Assembly (NCBI GenBank): GCA_951799425.1
Contig: OX637406.1
Coordinates: 26,592,390-26,656,389, forward strand
DNA from: Ilex aquifolium
Taxonomy: Eukaryota > Streptophyta > Magnoliopsida > Aquifoliales > Aquifoliaceae
Direction of reading: 5' to 3'
DNA: 64,000 nt
Positions 11,570 to 22,877 of the stretch are shown in pieces. Every line of letters starts with the position of its first letter. Within the stretch, counting starts at the first letter, position 1. The position numbers were made by a program, and so were the translations under genes. The notes under the pieces were generated by a model. The model worked only from the letters and a program-made list of their open reading frames with translations. It ran no database searches and was not told where the DNA came from.

Positions 11570-12370
11570 TCACAAGCCTCGTAGTGAAGCATCGGTGTAG
11601 ACATCGTAGCCTTCCCCACTACTCGGAATAATGAGGATAGGTGCCGTTGTCAACTTCTCCTTCAAGGTGCGAAAAGCTAGTTCACACGCTTGAGTCCACA
11701 CAAATTTCTCCCCCTTCTTTGTAAGGCGAGTCATCGGCATCGCAAGCTTGGAGAACCCTTCCACAAACCTACGATAATAGCCGGCTAACCCCAAGAAACT
11801 CCGTACTTCCGTCACGTTCTTCGGTGGTTCCCATTTCATCACGGCCTCAATCTTTGCGGGATCAACCGCTACTCCTTGCTCGGACACAACATGGCCAAGG
11901 AACTTCACTTCCTTCATCCAAAACTCACACTTGCTCATCTTCGCATATAACTTATGTTCTCTCAATGTTTGTAGCACAATAGAGAGATGACGAGCATGTT
12001 CCTCCTGAGTCTGTGAGTAAACCAATATGTCATCAATAAACACAATGACAAATTGATCGAGGTAAGGCCGGAAGACTCTGTGCATCAAATCCATGAAGGC
12101 TGCGGGGGCATTAGTCAATCCGAACGGCATCACCGTAAACTCGAAATGACCATACCGGGTACGGAAAGCAGTCTTAGGAATATACTCCTCCTTAATCCGC
12201 AGCTGATGATATCCCGTGCCAAGATCAATCTTGGAGTAATACTTCGAACCCTTCAACTGATCAAATAAGTCATCAATTCTCGGCAACGGATACTTATTCT
12301 TCACGGTAACCCGATTCAACCTCGGGTAATCCGTGCACATCAATTCACAACTTAGTTCATGGATGTACAA
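11570..12370 (-). pseudogene. Tekay-like reverse transcriptase, N-terminally truncated (copy 1)
   Basis: 266 residues covering most of [11 protein letters not shown] (family form [10 protein letters not shown]), [28 protein letters not shown] with the first catalytic Asp, [12 protein letters not shown], the FIDD catalytic pair in [18 protein letters not shown], then [11 protein letters not shown] and the RNase H opening [10 protein letters not shown]. It stops at TGA where a Gly codon is expected. The apparent start is not a true start: gag, protease and the first part of RT have been deleted, joining the leader directly to RT. Copy 2 has the same truncation and stop. Confidence 0.9.
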
Positions 12371-12505
12371 GACATCCTAAATATTAGGTTAAGCTAAGGC
12401 ATAGAACGTGTATAAAATTTCACTCAAGGATTTGATTCAACCTAATCCTAAAGCTCTAGAGGTGATTCCATAACCTACAGCTCCCATGTAAGACCTAAAG
12501 CCTAA
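12371..12505 (-). other. Untranslated leader fused to RT by an internal deletion
   Basis: Minus-strand sequence from the PBS down to 12371 resembles the leader of the element at 46424-46596, whose end (GTACATC ... AAATTGATGTG) precedes a gag start. Here the same leader end (AATTGATGTG) runs straight into the RT codons for C-T-D-Y. By comparison with the element at 35348-39948, roughly 2 kb (gag, protease, RT start) is missing. The junction sits on a few shared bases (TGTGCA-like). Confidence 0.7.
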
Positions 12506-12517
12506 GCTCTGATACCA
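12506..12517 (-). other. Primer-binding site, initiator tRNA-Met (copy 1)
   Basis: Minus strand reads TGGTATCAGAGC, the classic 12-nt complement of the plant initiator tRNA-Met 3' end, a few bases inside the LTR edge at 12522. It marks the middle LTR as the 5' LTR of internal copy 1. Confidence 0.93.
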
Positions 12518-12521
12518 ACTT

Positions 12522-13701
12522 TGTAACGCCCCAAAAACCACCCTGGAAGGCATTACATTTTTAAAACCATTCATACCATGGGAACAACTAATAAAATCCA
12601 TAAATAACCGGGGGTCCTTAATTTAAAAAAATTCGGGCAGAGTCTCCTTTGTTCGGGGAGCTCTACCCAAAACACAACCTGTGCAATTATACTACATTGA
12701 CCACACCGGGTCCATTTATCCATAAAATATTTACAACATTATCCAAAAGAATAAGCCCAATTCATGGCTATTACATCTCAAAAATTAATTAAAGTAGCAC
12801 AGCGGAATAAACAAAAGAAGCTAGACTACACAATGTTCCAAAAGAATGTCCTAGTCTAGTAAAAAAGGAAGGGAGGTCACTCTATGCGTCCACCTCGGGA
12901 TCCACACTCCCGTCAAGTGGAGTCTCCCAAGTAGCGGGATCCTCGACCCTTACGTCCTCCTCAAGCAGGTAATCTGAAAAATGTTAGCGGTAGGGGGTGA
13001 GCACGAAGCTCTCTAGAGAAATTCTCCCAAACCCATACAAGGTTTAGAAAAAAAAAAACATTTAAAACGGTCGGTCTCATTTTTAACATAACATAGATAC
13101 ATAATTTGAATTAAAGCAGTGAAATTTAAAAAATGATCTCAAGTTTATGTAAAAACATTACTTAAATGAATAAACGAGCACCACATACAAATAATAACCA
13201 TTAATGGCCATTAAAAATTCTCAACAATTCTTTCGGTAGGTGGCATACTTTGTGGTAACCTCCACCCCCTTTTAGGTCACCTTTTATTCTCAAGCATCCT
13301 TACCTGAAACCTCTTGAGAATGGATGAGCATCCTTACATGGAACCTCTCACCAATCACTACATTGTTTCCCAAACATCCTTACCGGGAACCTCTTGGGAA
13401 GGGGTGAGCATCCTTACAAGGAAACTCTCACTCATGTGCATCACAAACAACCCAACCAAGCATACCATTCCAACATTTATCTCAATTTACAAACATCTAT
13501 CCAAAATCCCCAAAATATATCATGTAACCATTCCACAACCAACCAAGAAAAATACATGAGATCACAATAACATCATTTTTCTACCCAACACAAAGCACTA
13601 AGGTTTCGAAATTCATAATAAAGCAAGCATTTAAGAAGGAAATACATCACTCTCCCAAAAATTAGGGTTTTAAAAATAGAAAGAGATTTCATGGGTATTA
13701 A
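12522..13701 (-). repeat. Middle LTR of the array, first part
   Basis: Begins TGTAACGCCCC and is virtually identical to the matching part of the right LTR (29389 onward), sharing variants not found in LTR 1, for example AGCACAGCGG and GAAGCTCTCTAGAG. It is interrupted at 13701 by the solo LTR; ATTAA at 13697-13701 is the duplicated target. It includes the first group of hairpin units. Confidence 0.9.
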
Positions 13702-16233
13702 TGTAACACCCCAAATACCACCCTGGACGGCATTACATTCTAAAACATTCACATCATGAGAGCACTAAATATATATCCATCAAATAAGAAACATTCTTAA
13801 TTTTTTAACAAAATTTAGGCAGAGTCTCCTTTGTACAGGAAGCTCCACCCAAAAATCACAACCTGTGCAATTCTATTAACTTGACTACACAGGGTTCATT
13901 TAACCATCATAAAATAAACTTCCATTCACCATATATCATATCCACACTATTATCCCAAAAGAATAGGCCAAGCAATGGCATTTACATTCCAAGAGAATTA
14001 AAGTACACTTGCAGCGGAATAACAAAATATTAGACTTTACATGATCTCCAAATAAACTCTCTAGTCTAGTACAAAAGAAGCTATATCTCTACATGTCCAC
14101 CTCGGGATCTAGGTACCCCTCCAAGGAAGCTTCCCCAAGGCCCGGCTCATTCACACCGAGCTCCTCCTCTAAAGCCAAATCTGAAAAATATTAATTGTAG
14201 GGGATGAGCACGAAGCTCTGTAGCAAGATCTTCCCAAACTCAAACAAGGTTTAGAAAAGCATATAAAACGGTTGGTCTCATTTTCACAAATAGCATATAT
14301 ACCATTTTGAAGGAAAAGCAGGATATTTTAAATAGATCTCAAGTTTAAATGTTCGTAATAATTTAAATGAACCGTAAAACTCAGTCACAATTATCACCAT
14401 AACCATTTCCAACAGGTTCTTGTGGAGTCCCATACCTCCACAAGCACTTGTTGGAAACCATTCCGTATCAATAATAATAATCTCATGTTCTCATGTATAT
14501 TGGTTCATCCCCGTACCATGTATGTTGATTGCTTCTCATGAATCTACCCAACGATTATACCTAGTCCACCTATTTACATCATAATCACAAGCATTATAGG
14601 AAAGGGCGTCTACCATCCCAATGGCAGTGACGAGTCCCTTCCTAGGAAAAGTATACTATCCCTTGTTCGAACTCCAGTGAACGATAGTGGTTTCATTACC
14701 AAATGACAACCCACTACAAGTGCTAGGAAACCATCTCACCCCCACTGGGGTAGACTAACCTCTAACACTCTACGGCATCTCTCGAAGGCAATCCAAGTCC
14801 CTCACAACAACCATACAATTGAGGAAACCAAAATATTCTCAATTCATCAACATTTCAAGGAATTACCAAATTCCACAATTTCTCATTTATAATTCAAGTA
14901 TCACAATTGTACCACTCTCAATATACTACAAGAATAAGGGATTAAAATATGCAAGAGATCATATCAATAAAACCTTCACAATCTTGATATCAAAATTCTA
15001 GGGTTTTCCAAACAAAACATAATTTCTTGGAACTAGAACAAGGATTTGATGAAAACATGATTTAATCAACTATAGGCATTTAGAAATCAATAATCCATGT
15101 ATTTTGCATAACCCAAATAGGAAATTTCTAAAACTACTATTTTGGAAATTCAAGAACAAGGTCTCATGAACCCAAACATACATTTTGTTCAAAATCATGT
15201 TTCAATAAACAAGGAACCAAGAATTCTTAACTATTTATCATATAACTATCAAGAATATGGAAAACATACATATATAATAACCCTAGCCTCAATGTAAGAG
15301 AAAGAGAAGAAATCCCCTACCTTGAATCCAAGAGTTGTAAGCTAACCCAAGCTCCAAAGATCTCCTTCCTCCCTTCTCCTTCTTGTCTTCTCTTAGGGTT
15401 CTAAGAGATGTGGGTAAGGGTGTAGTGAAAGTGTATAGGAAGAGAGCAGAAGAATGGTGTTCTTGAGGAATTTCGGTTTTGATTTCTATGAGGTGTGAAT
15501 CTATCTTGATCTTGGTATTTTTCCCTTTCTTTATCTCCTCCTAGGGCTCTAAGATGTTTGTGGGGAGGATGAGATGAAGAATGGGGCAAATAGGGCTTGG
15601 AATGGGTGTTTTAAAACCCAAAATCCCGACTTTTTACTGTTCGGGAAGGCTCCAATCAAAGGGTACCGGTACCGGGTACCGGTACCAATTAGTTTCTGGT
15701 TCAGGGGTACCGGTACTGTTCGGTACCGGTACTGGGTACCGGTACTGTTTGGATGCTTCGACTTCCAGGGCAGTTTTGACCCCTTTAGAGGTCGAATTGG
15801 AAAATTTCCAAGAGATACACTTTTGTAGCCCTAGATGTCTAATATCTACTGTCAAAATTTCAGATCAATTGGATGTAAGGATAAAAAGTTATGGCTAAAA
15901 TAGTAGAAGGTGTCCAAGATACTTTTTACCCAATTTTTTCTCTAAGTGTGTTTTCACTCCGGAATACTTCCTAGTTTCCAATACACCCCATATTACCTCT
16001 CCCAAGGTTGTTCGACCTTCCGGATTCAATGGACACATTATTTTGACCTAAAAATATTTAGAAACTTCCATAATCCCTCTTCTCAAGTTTGCACACTTTC
16101 GAAACTCAAACTTCTCAATCCATTTGTCTCCCTAGTATTTATTCCTACTATTACTACACATATCCACATTTTTACCTCAATTATCTACTATATATCTATA
16201 TACATATATGAAAGAAAAATGCGGGGTGTTACA
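13702..16233 (-). mobile_element. Solo LTR of a related Tekay-like family
   Basis: 2532 bp from TGTAACACCCC to GGGGTGTTACA, flanked by ATTAA at 13697-13701 and 16234-16238. No internal region is present, so the LTR pair of a full insertion has recombined to one copy. Its ends resemble the surrounding LTR but the body differs; it is more like the LTR at 44016-46407, sharing the CCCAGTGGGGGTGAGATGG block near 14740 on the minus strand. A long hairpin with CTTGTGGAG/CTCCACAAG arms lies at about 14422-14450. Open frames inside (14819-15001, 15574-15898, 15946-16245) are LTR sequence. Confidence 0.93.
15608..15745 (-). promoter_or_regulatory. Five GTACCGGTAC palindromes upstream of a TATA-like site
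   Basis: Perfect 10-bp palindromes GTACCGGTAC at 15663-15672, 15676-15685, 15707-15716, 15723-15732 and 15736-15745; the first extends to 12 bp. In element orientation they lie 45-140 bp upstream of TTTTAAAA at 15609-15616. The dense clustering of one word is far beyond chance. A role as a transcription-factor site array is inferred. Confidence 0.65.
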
Positions 16234-17914
16234 ATTAAACCCTAACTTTATTCAAAACATGTAATCTTTGCAAAAAGCCTAAGAGAGGTTGATTCCATAG
16301 CATATATAATCTTTGAAGTAAAACATGGGCATTTTACAACGGATTTCAAGTTTAAGTAGCAATAATAATAGAAATGAACAATAACAACCAAGTTCCAATA
16401 AACATCCATTTCCAAAATATAAACCATTTCCCACACATGATATAAGACTGTCCTCCCCGGCATGAGCATCCTTACAAGGAACCTCTCACCCTCAAGGTTT
16501 GGTTTCTCAAGCATCCTTACAAGGAATCTCTTGAGAAAATCACATACTGTCATCTTTTGGCATGGGCATCCTTACAAGGAACCTCTCACTCATGTTTGTC
16601 CAAACAACCATACAAGAATACAATACCAACTATTCTCTCAAATACCCAACAATTCCACAAGTCTCCTATTTACAAGCAATTTCCAAGAAAAATCTCCAAT
16701 TCTCATAAATGGTTGTACAAAGAGTAATATAAGAAAATGTACAAGAGATCATCATAAATACCATTTTGTTGTTCAATATGAAACACAAAAGTTTTGAAAT
16801 CAAGAACATAGGAGAAATCAAAAGAAAAACCCCTTTCTCTTGAAACCTAGGGTTTGAAGATGAGAAAAAAGGATTTAATGGTTATTCCACCATAGATTTG
16901 TTTAAAACATGATAATCTTTGCAAGAATGTCAAGAATCAAGTATTTCATACCATATATATAAGAATGAGAGTGAAAACATACATATATTTATGCCCTAAC
17001 CTCAATGGACAAGAATGGAAGAAAACCCCTACCTTGAAATCAAGAATTTCAAACCAAAGCCCAAGCTTTAGAGACTCTCTTTCTCCCTTTTCTTCTTCCC
17101 TTTACCTTCTCCTAGGGCTCTAAGAGATGTGGGTTGAGAGTGAAATTTATGAAATGAGAGAAAATGTAATGGAAATGGGGTTTTAAACACAGCTGCCCCG
17201 AATTTCACTGTTCATGGGCTGTTTTGACGTCGCTTCGTTATCTGGGCATAACTCTCTCATCTGAGCTCCGATTGAGATGATTCAAGATGTTATGGAACGC
17301 TAAGAAATATATCTACAAATTTCATGTTTTGAGTTTTGAGAGATATGGACTTCATCAAGGTCTAAATCGAGCTTGAAGTTGCAGCCAGTGCACTGTTTAC
17401 GAGCACTGTTCAAGCTAAATGGACTGTTTTGACATCGCTTCGTTATCTGAGCATAACTCTCTCATCCGAGCTCCGATTGAGATAATTAAAGATGCTATGG
17501 AATGCTAAGAAATAGTTCTAGAACTTTCATGATTTGAGTTTTGAGAGATATTGACTGAATCAAGGTCGAAATCGAGCTTGAAGTTGCAGCCAGTGCACTG
17601 TTCATGTGCAATGTTCACAGTTGTTTCATCCTTTTTTCCATTTCCAATCCATTTCTAAGCCAACCAAATCCATCCCAAATCTCTCCAACACATATTTTTA
17701 CACCAAACCTATTTAATACAAGTTCTAGGACCTAAAATTTCATATTTTCACTTATTAAAACTAAATTTCGACTATTATTTCCACTAACATTTTAAATCTT
17801 TACTTTTCCAATCTACCAAATTCAAACACACATCACTACACATATCCACATTTTTACAACAAATATTTACTATATATCTATATACATATATAAAAAAAAA
17901 TGCGGGGTGTTACA
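16234..17914 (-). repeat. Middle LTR of the array, second part
   Basis: Continues the LTR after the solo insertion (starting with the second ATTAA) and ends GCGGGGTGTTACA at 17914, next to a polypurine tract. It contains the second group of hairpin units and the 205-bp tandem pair. Some diagnostic bases match the right LTR, others (for example the GCGGGG end) match LTR 1, as a recombinant LTR would. Confidence 0.88.
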
Positions 17915-18342
17915 ATCCACCCCCCTTAAAGAAAGTTTCGTCCTCGAAACTTACCTCAAGTAGCGAACAAATATGGATACTTCTCCCGCATTTCTTGCTC
18001 CGGTTCCCATGTAGCTTCCTCCACTCCATGGTGTTGCCACAAAACCTTCACCAATCTGATAACTTTGTTGCGAAACACTTTTTCCTTGGCGTCGAGAATT
18101 TCTACCGGTTGTTCTTCATAGGTTGCTCCGTCTTGAATTTCAATCTCCTCCAAGTTCACGACTGGAGTTGCATCCGAGTGACATCTTCTGAACATGGACA
18201 CGTGGAACACTTCATGTACTCCGGATAGCTGGGCTGGTAGTCGAAGTTGATATGCCGCCTTGCCTACCGCTTTGATTACCTCAAATGGTCCGGTATATCT
18301 AGGCGCTAACTTCCCCTTCTTGCCGAATCGAAACACGCCCTT
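17915..18342 (-). pseudogene. Integrase C-terminus and chromodomain of copy 2, split by an insertion
   Basis: On the minus strand this is the end of pol copy 2: RFGKKGKLAPRYTGPFEV, the FHVSMFRRCH stretch and the chromodomain-like VIRLVKVLWQHHGVEEATW, ending at a stop at 17956. It is cut at 18342 in the codons for the KGVFRFGKK region; the missing upstream part resumes at 26955. CCCTT at 18338-18342 is one copy of the target-site duplication. 17916-17931 is the polypurine tract. Confidence 0.9.
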
Positions 18343-18610
18343 TGATTAACCCTAATTAAGTATAAATTAAAGTTATTAATAAAGTCAAATTAGTGTAATA
18401 AAATAACTAAAAAGTAGTAAATATTATGAATTATAATTTGTATGTAATTTAAAAGTTTTTACATTTTACGTCCAAAGTTTCATGTTTAATGCAGGAATAC
18501 TACAAGATAGGAAGTACTAAGTGTCAAAGCTTGAAAGAACAAAGGACCAAAGCGTATTTTCATCACAAGGATAAGCCATAACATGCAACTTGCATCTCCA
18601 GCAAAGCACC

Positions 18611-18703
18611 ACCGTCCAGACGGTGGGACTGCCGTCCGGACGGTCACCATTGTCAGAATACAAGTTGCCCACTTGCCCATGTCTCTTCCCACGCCTATAA
18701 ATA
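18611..18703 (+). promoter_or_regulatory. LTR promoter: CCGTCCGGACGG palindromes and TATA box
   Basis: A near-palindrome ACCGTCCAGACGGT (18611-18624) and a perfect 12-bp palindrome CCGTCCGGACGG (18632-18643) lie about 50-85 bp upstream of TATAAATA (18696-18703). The same set is at 25280-25312 and 25365-25372 in the 3' LTR. Confidence 0.7.
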
Positions 18704-19125
18704 CCCTGCCCCCTTCAGCATTCAAAGCAGGCCGGAACCAAGAGCTTCCAAGGAGAAGTTCAGAGAAGAAAAAGAGAGAAAAGAAAAAGAAAAAGCACGC
18801 TCCGGTCCGTGTTATATTTCAGTCCTAAGTCCTGTACTTTTATAGTTTTTGTATAGCTTTCAATTCGAATAGTTGAACTGCCGCCACTTTTTCATCTTAA
18901 CCGATTATAAGAGTGGCTGTGTTTCAATCGTTCCCTGCGAAAGACATTTAAATTCCGCACTTTCCTTTTTGCTGTAATGACAACTGCTAGCTCTCCTTGC
19001 TTGTCTATAGCAATGGAGCGTGAGTAGTTCCGTATATCCTCCGGTTCGAGGGGAACACATGTATAATATTGATCTGTTTTTGGAATTGCTGATGTTTTAT
19101 GTATACGTTTATTATATATACAAGA

Positions 19126-19389
19126 CGGGCCAGCTAGAATGACCCCGGCGTTCCTACCGGTATGGTTAATCCTCCACTGGAATGCTGAGGAAGTTCCACT
19201 GACGCCTGGTAGTATTATGTATATACAAGGCGGGCCAGCTAGAATGACCCCGGCGTTTCCACCGAAATGCTGAGGAAGTTCCACTGACGCCTGGTATTAC
19301 TATATATATAATAATATTGCCTGCTGGAATAACCCCGGTGATCCTCTCAGTATGGCTAGTCCTACACTGGAACGCTGAGGAAGTTCTAC

Positions 19390-19431
<42 letters not shown>

Positions 19432-19845
19432 TTACAAGATAACCTATTGAATAATTCAAGTATGCCGCTCAAGTAACTTCACTTTCTGGGTGATATATCT
19501 AAATACAGTGTAGCCTAAGAAGCAGCTGTATTATGATTAACTACCACCGGTTGACCTGACAAGTCGCCGGAAGATAGTCTGTACCACCTGCGGATTTTAC
19601 TTGAATTAATCAATTGGAACATCTAAGCCCAGTGTAGCCTAAGAAGCAACTGTGCTATATATTACCACCGGTGTAGCCTAAGAAGCAGCTGTGTTATGGT
19701 TTATTATATATATATACGTATTTGCAATCATGAGATCAAGTGAATAACTCAAGTATTCCTCATGAATGGCTTGTCCTTCTGGTTTGCTTGGGTTAATCAT
19801 TTGACATAAATATACCCAGTGTAGCCTAAGAAGCAGCTGTGTTAT
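19126..19845 (+). repeat. Repeated modules in the transcribed part of the LTR
   Basis: Two kinds of short repeat alternate. One, around GCTGAGGAAGTTCCACTG, occurs three times (about 19181, 19267, 19374), each with a preceding ACCCCGG block. The other, GTGTAGCCTAAGAAGCAGCT, occurs four times (starting near 19506, 19630, 19670 and 19817). The related minus-strand LTR at 61805-63562 has the second module in a different number and spacing, so copy number changes. Function unknown. Confidence 0.7.
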
Positions 19846-20284
19846 AATATATATATACATCAGACCTGCCGGTTAGCTTGCCAGTAAAATGGAAGTTAAC
19901 TGATGTGAGGTAGCAATTCCGTAACAAGACCGATGTAAAACATGTGGGATCCTTGAACTGAAGGATATCTTTTATATTCCTGTCATTAATCTGTTTTACT
20001 TACGCATTTTATTTCTGCACCTTTATTCCACCTGTTGTTTTAGAATCAAGTTTTTAACACCGTCATTAGACTAAGCTCACACCACAAGCAATCAAACATC
20101 AAACTACTCCAAACAACCTTTTTATTGCTTTATTTTTATTTTATTTATTTTATTTTATTTTAATTACTAAAACTCTCTGTGGGATCGATACTTGGACTCA
20201 AAAACCAAGAAAACTACAATTCGACCACTTATACTTGGGTGTAATATAATAATATAATTCTGACACACTAAAAAGTGCGAATCA

Positions 20285-20501
20285 AGTTTTTGGCGCCGTT
20301 GCCGGGGAGTTACGGTAATTAAATAAAAAAAAATATAATATAAAAAAAAAATATATAAAAATAGTCGTTTATTATAATTTATTTCTGTTAGTTTGTTTTT
20401 AATAGTTTATGTCTGTACGGTCATCAGTAGGTTCAGTAAACTAGTCAGCTCAACCCTCATCTTCTTCATCTGCACCTACACAAGAATCGTTTGAATTAAG
20501 T
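20285..20501 (+). other. Leader with an in-frame upstream ATG closed by an amber codon
   Basis: After the PBS comes an AT-rich leader. An ATG at 20409 is in the gag frame; 11 codons later a TAG (20442-20444) stops it, after which the frame stays open (SAQPSSSSSAPTQESFELS) into the ATG at 20502. Either translation starts at 20502, or the older start is 20409 and one CAG has mutated to TAG. Confidence 0.6.
20291..20308 (+). other. Primer-binding site, tRNA-Asp type
   Basis: TGGCGCCGTTGCCGGGGA begins six bases after the 5' LTR end. It is the complement of the 3' end of plant tRNA-Asp, the primer typical of Athila and related elements. Confidence 0.88.
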
Positions 20502-22877
20502 ATGGCTCGAAATGTACCTAGGGAAGAACCTCCTAGAGAACAAGAAGTCATCCAAAACATCCGACCTTTAAGAGAATATCTACATCCTACGCGAACAAAT
20601 ATCCCATCTTGTTTCGCTTTTCCAGAAGACGCTCCAAACATTTATATTAAATCAGGAACTATCCAGTTACTACCACAGTTCCATGGTTTGGAAGATGAAA
20701 ATCCTTATGTTCATATGAAAGAATTTGAAGAAGTCTGTGGAATATTGCAAGATAACTCTGAAATGGTCAAACTAAAATTATTCTCATTTTCTTTAAAAGA
20801 TAAAGCAAAACAATGGCATAACACTTTAAGAGCCAACTCTATCACAAATTGGCAAGCTTTACAGACCGAGTTCTTTAAAAAATTCTTTCCTATACATCGT
20901 ACTAACACGTTAAGACGAGAAATCATGAACTTTTCTGTAAAAGAAAATGAAACTTTTTATCAATGCTGGGAAAGATTCAAAGATCTTCTCCAAGCCTGTC
21001 CACATCATGCATTCGAAGATTGGACCTTAGTCGGATTCTTTTATGATGCACTCCCATCTGCAATGCGACAGTTTGTTGAAATGATGGCACAGGGGGAGTT
21101 CATGAATAAAAGACCCGAAGAAGCATTCCAATTCTTTGATACTATTTCAGAAAGTTCCCAAATGTGGGACTCGACTTCGTCTAACATAGTAGAAAATAAG
21201 CCATCTACATCCGAAAGAGGAAAATATGTATTAAAAGAAGATGATGACCTAAGAGCTAAAATAGCTAGTTTATCTCGAAAACTAGAAGCCCTAGAAATGA
21301 AAAAACTAAAACAAGTATCTGTTGTAACAACTACTGAAAAAATTTGTGAAATTTGTGCGTTGTCAGGACATCCTACAGCAGAATGTCCAACTATTCCTGC
21401 ATTCAAAGAAGTTCTGATAGAACAATCAAATGCCGTTCCAACTTATAACAACAATAATAAGCCTTATATGAATCCCTATTCTGAAACTTACAACCCAGGA
21501 TGGAGAAATCATCCAAATTTTAGTTGGAGAAACACGCAACCCACAAATCAAACACAAGGACCACCACAGGCACAAAATCAACAACAACAGTACCAACCTT
21601 ATCAACCTCCTCAAAGAAGAGCTCTGGAAGACACTATGAATCAATTTATTCAAAGTCAAATGAGTTTTAATACTCAAACTTCCCAGAGTATTGAAGATAT
21701 TAAGAGTCATCTTGCTAAGTTGACCCAGTCCTTGAGTACGTCAGAGAAAGGAAAGTTTCCTTCTCAACCTAAACCTCCGCAAAGTCAGAGTCATTCTGTA
21801 TCCTCTGAACTTTCGTCAAATCAAGTACAATCTATTACAACACTAAGAAGTGGTAAGGTAATTGATAAAACTATCAAACCTAAGATTTCAAAGAAAATAC
21901 GTGAGTCAATTCCTGTAAACGAACCACTTGAATCTGAACCTTTAATCAAAAAGCAACCAGGAGTACAAAGTGAAAAAAATCCGCCATGTCCTATCCCTTT
22001 ACCTTTCCCTCAAAGAGTCAAGCAACTTCAAACTGAAAAAGATCAATCTGATATTCTCGAGCTATTTAAACAAGTAAAGATCAATATTCCATTATTAGAT
22101 GCAATAAAAAGAGTTCCAGTTTATGCTAAATTCCTAAAAGATCTTTGCACAATAAAAAGAAGAACTAATGTACCAAAGAAAGCATTTGCAACTGAGCAAG
22201 TCAATATAATACAACATGATACACTTCTTAAGTACAAAGATCCGGGTAGTCCTACAGTCTCATGTCTTATTGGAAATTTTCAAATTGAACAAGCTCTGTT
22301 AGATCTTGGATCTAGTTGTAATTTAATGCCATATTCAGTCTATACACAACTAGGACTAAGTGAGTTAAAACCTTCCAATATTAAATTACAATTAGCAGAC
22401 CGATCAGTGAAAATTCCAAGAGGAATTGTGGAAGATGTTATTGTCCAAGTGGATCAATTCTATTTTCCAGCAGATTTTATTGTTATAGACACGGAACCAA
22501 GTTGTCAGATGTATGCATCTCAATACATTCCTGTCATTCTAGGTAGACCATTCCTAGCTACATCAAATGCATTGATAAATTGTAGGAATGGAGTCATGAA
22601 GCTTTCATTTGGAAATATGACCAGTGAATTGAACATCTTTAATGTGATAAAGCACCCAGGTGAGGAGGAAGAAATTTGTGAGGTAGATGAAATTGATAAG
22701 ATTGTAGAGGAGAAAATTAACACCTCTTCTTATTCTGACCCTCTACAAGTCTGTTTAATTAATTCTGTTGTTGATAATGGAAATCCTGAGATACAATTTT
22801 ATGCTGATTTGTTAAATTCTTCGCCGAAAGTATCAGGGAATGTAAGAAACTCTACTTGGGAACTTAAGCCCGATTGA
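20502..22877 (+). CDS. Gag-protease polyprotein, intact, Athila-like
   Basis: 791 residues, uninterrupted. Residues about 57-222 form a plant Retrotrans_gag capsid domain (PQFHGLEDENPYVHMKEF, KDKAKQWHNTL, FFKKFFP). A CCHC zinc knuckle CEICALSGHPTAEC spans 282-295, followed by a Gln/Pro-rich stretch. The aspartic protease lies near 575-700 with catalytic motif DLGSS (Asp 601) and flap-side strand ILGRPFLAT (679-687). The frame ends just after WELKP, the point where the related relic at 2616 continues into the RT linker, so the pol portion has been removed exactly there. It would package element RNA and mature Gag; RT and integrase must come in trans. Start at 20502 chosen because the upstream ATG is closed by a stop. 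Confidence 0.9.
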   Translation: MARNVPREEPPREQEVIQNIRPLREYLHPTRTNIPSCFAFPEDAPNIYIKSGTIQLLPQFHGLEDENPYVHMKEFEEVCGILQDNSEMVKLKLFSFSLKDKAKQWHNTLRANSITNWQALQTEFFKKFFPIHRTNTLRREIMNFSVKENETFYQCWERFKDLLQACPHHAFEDWTLVGFFYDALPSAMRQFVEMMAQGEFMNKRPEEAFQFFDTISESSQMWDSTSSNIVENKPSTSERGKYVLKEDDDLRAKIASLSRKLEALEMKKLKQVSVVTTTEKICEICALSGHPTAECPTIPAFKEVLIEQSNAVPTYNNNNKPYMNPYSETYNPGWRNHPNFSWRNTQPTNQTQGPPQAQNQQQQYQPYQPPQRRALEDTMNQFIQSQMSFNTQTSQSIEDIKSHLAKLTQSLSTSEKGKFPSQPKPPQSQSHSVSSELSSNQVQSITTLRSGKVIDKTIKPKISKKIRESIPVNEPLESEPLIKKQPGVQSEKNPPCPIPLPFPQRVKQLQTEKDQSDILELFKQVKINIPLLDAIKRVPVYAKFLKDLCTIKRRTNVPKKAFATEQVNIIQHDTLLKYKDPGSPTVSCLIGNFQIEQALLDLGSSCNLMPYSVYTQLGLSELKPSNIKLQLADRSVKIPRGIVEDVIVQVDQFYFPADFIVIDTEPSCQMYASQYIPVILGRPFLATSNALINCRNGVMKLSFGNMTSELNIFNVIKHPGEEEEICEVDEIDKIVEEKINTSSYSDPLQVCLINSVVDNGNPEIQFYADLLNSSPKVSGNVRNSTWELKPD

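Larger units (their letters stand above)
18343..20284 (+). repeat. 5' LTR of the gag-protease Athila-like element
   Basis: 1942 bp, TGATTAACCC ... GTGCGAATCA. Promoter elements at 18611-18703; a long transcribed part carries three copies of a module around GGGCCAGCTAGAATGACCCC (from about 19126), four copies of GTGTAGCCTAAGAAGCAGCT and a TA microsatellite (19394-19427). Its open frames (18486-18725 minus, 18892-19284 minus, and others) recur exactly in the 3' LTR and are not genes. Confidence 0.95.

Noticed and set aside
12506..12517. tRNA gene fragments at GCTCTGATACCA sites
   Set aside because: Only the 12-nt primer-binding complement is present next to each LTR; no tRNA body.
18583..18828. 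81-residue frame repeated at 25252-25497, as a conserved small gene
   Set aside because: Identity simply reflects the two identical LTRs; the frame spans the promoter and palindromes.
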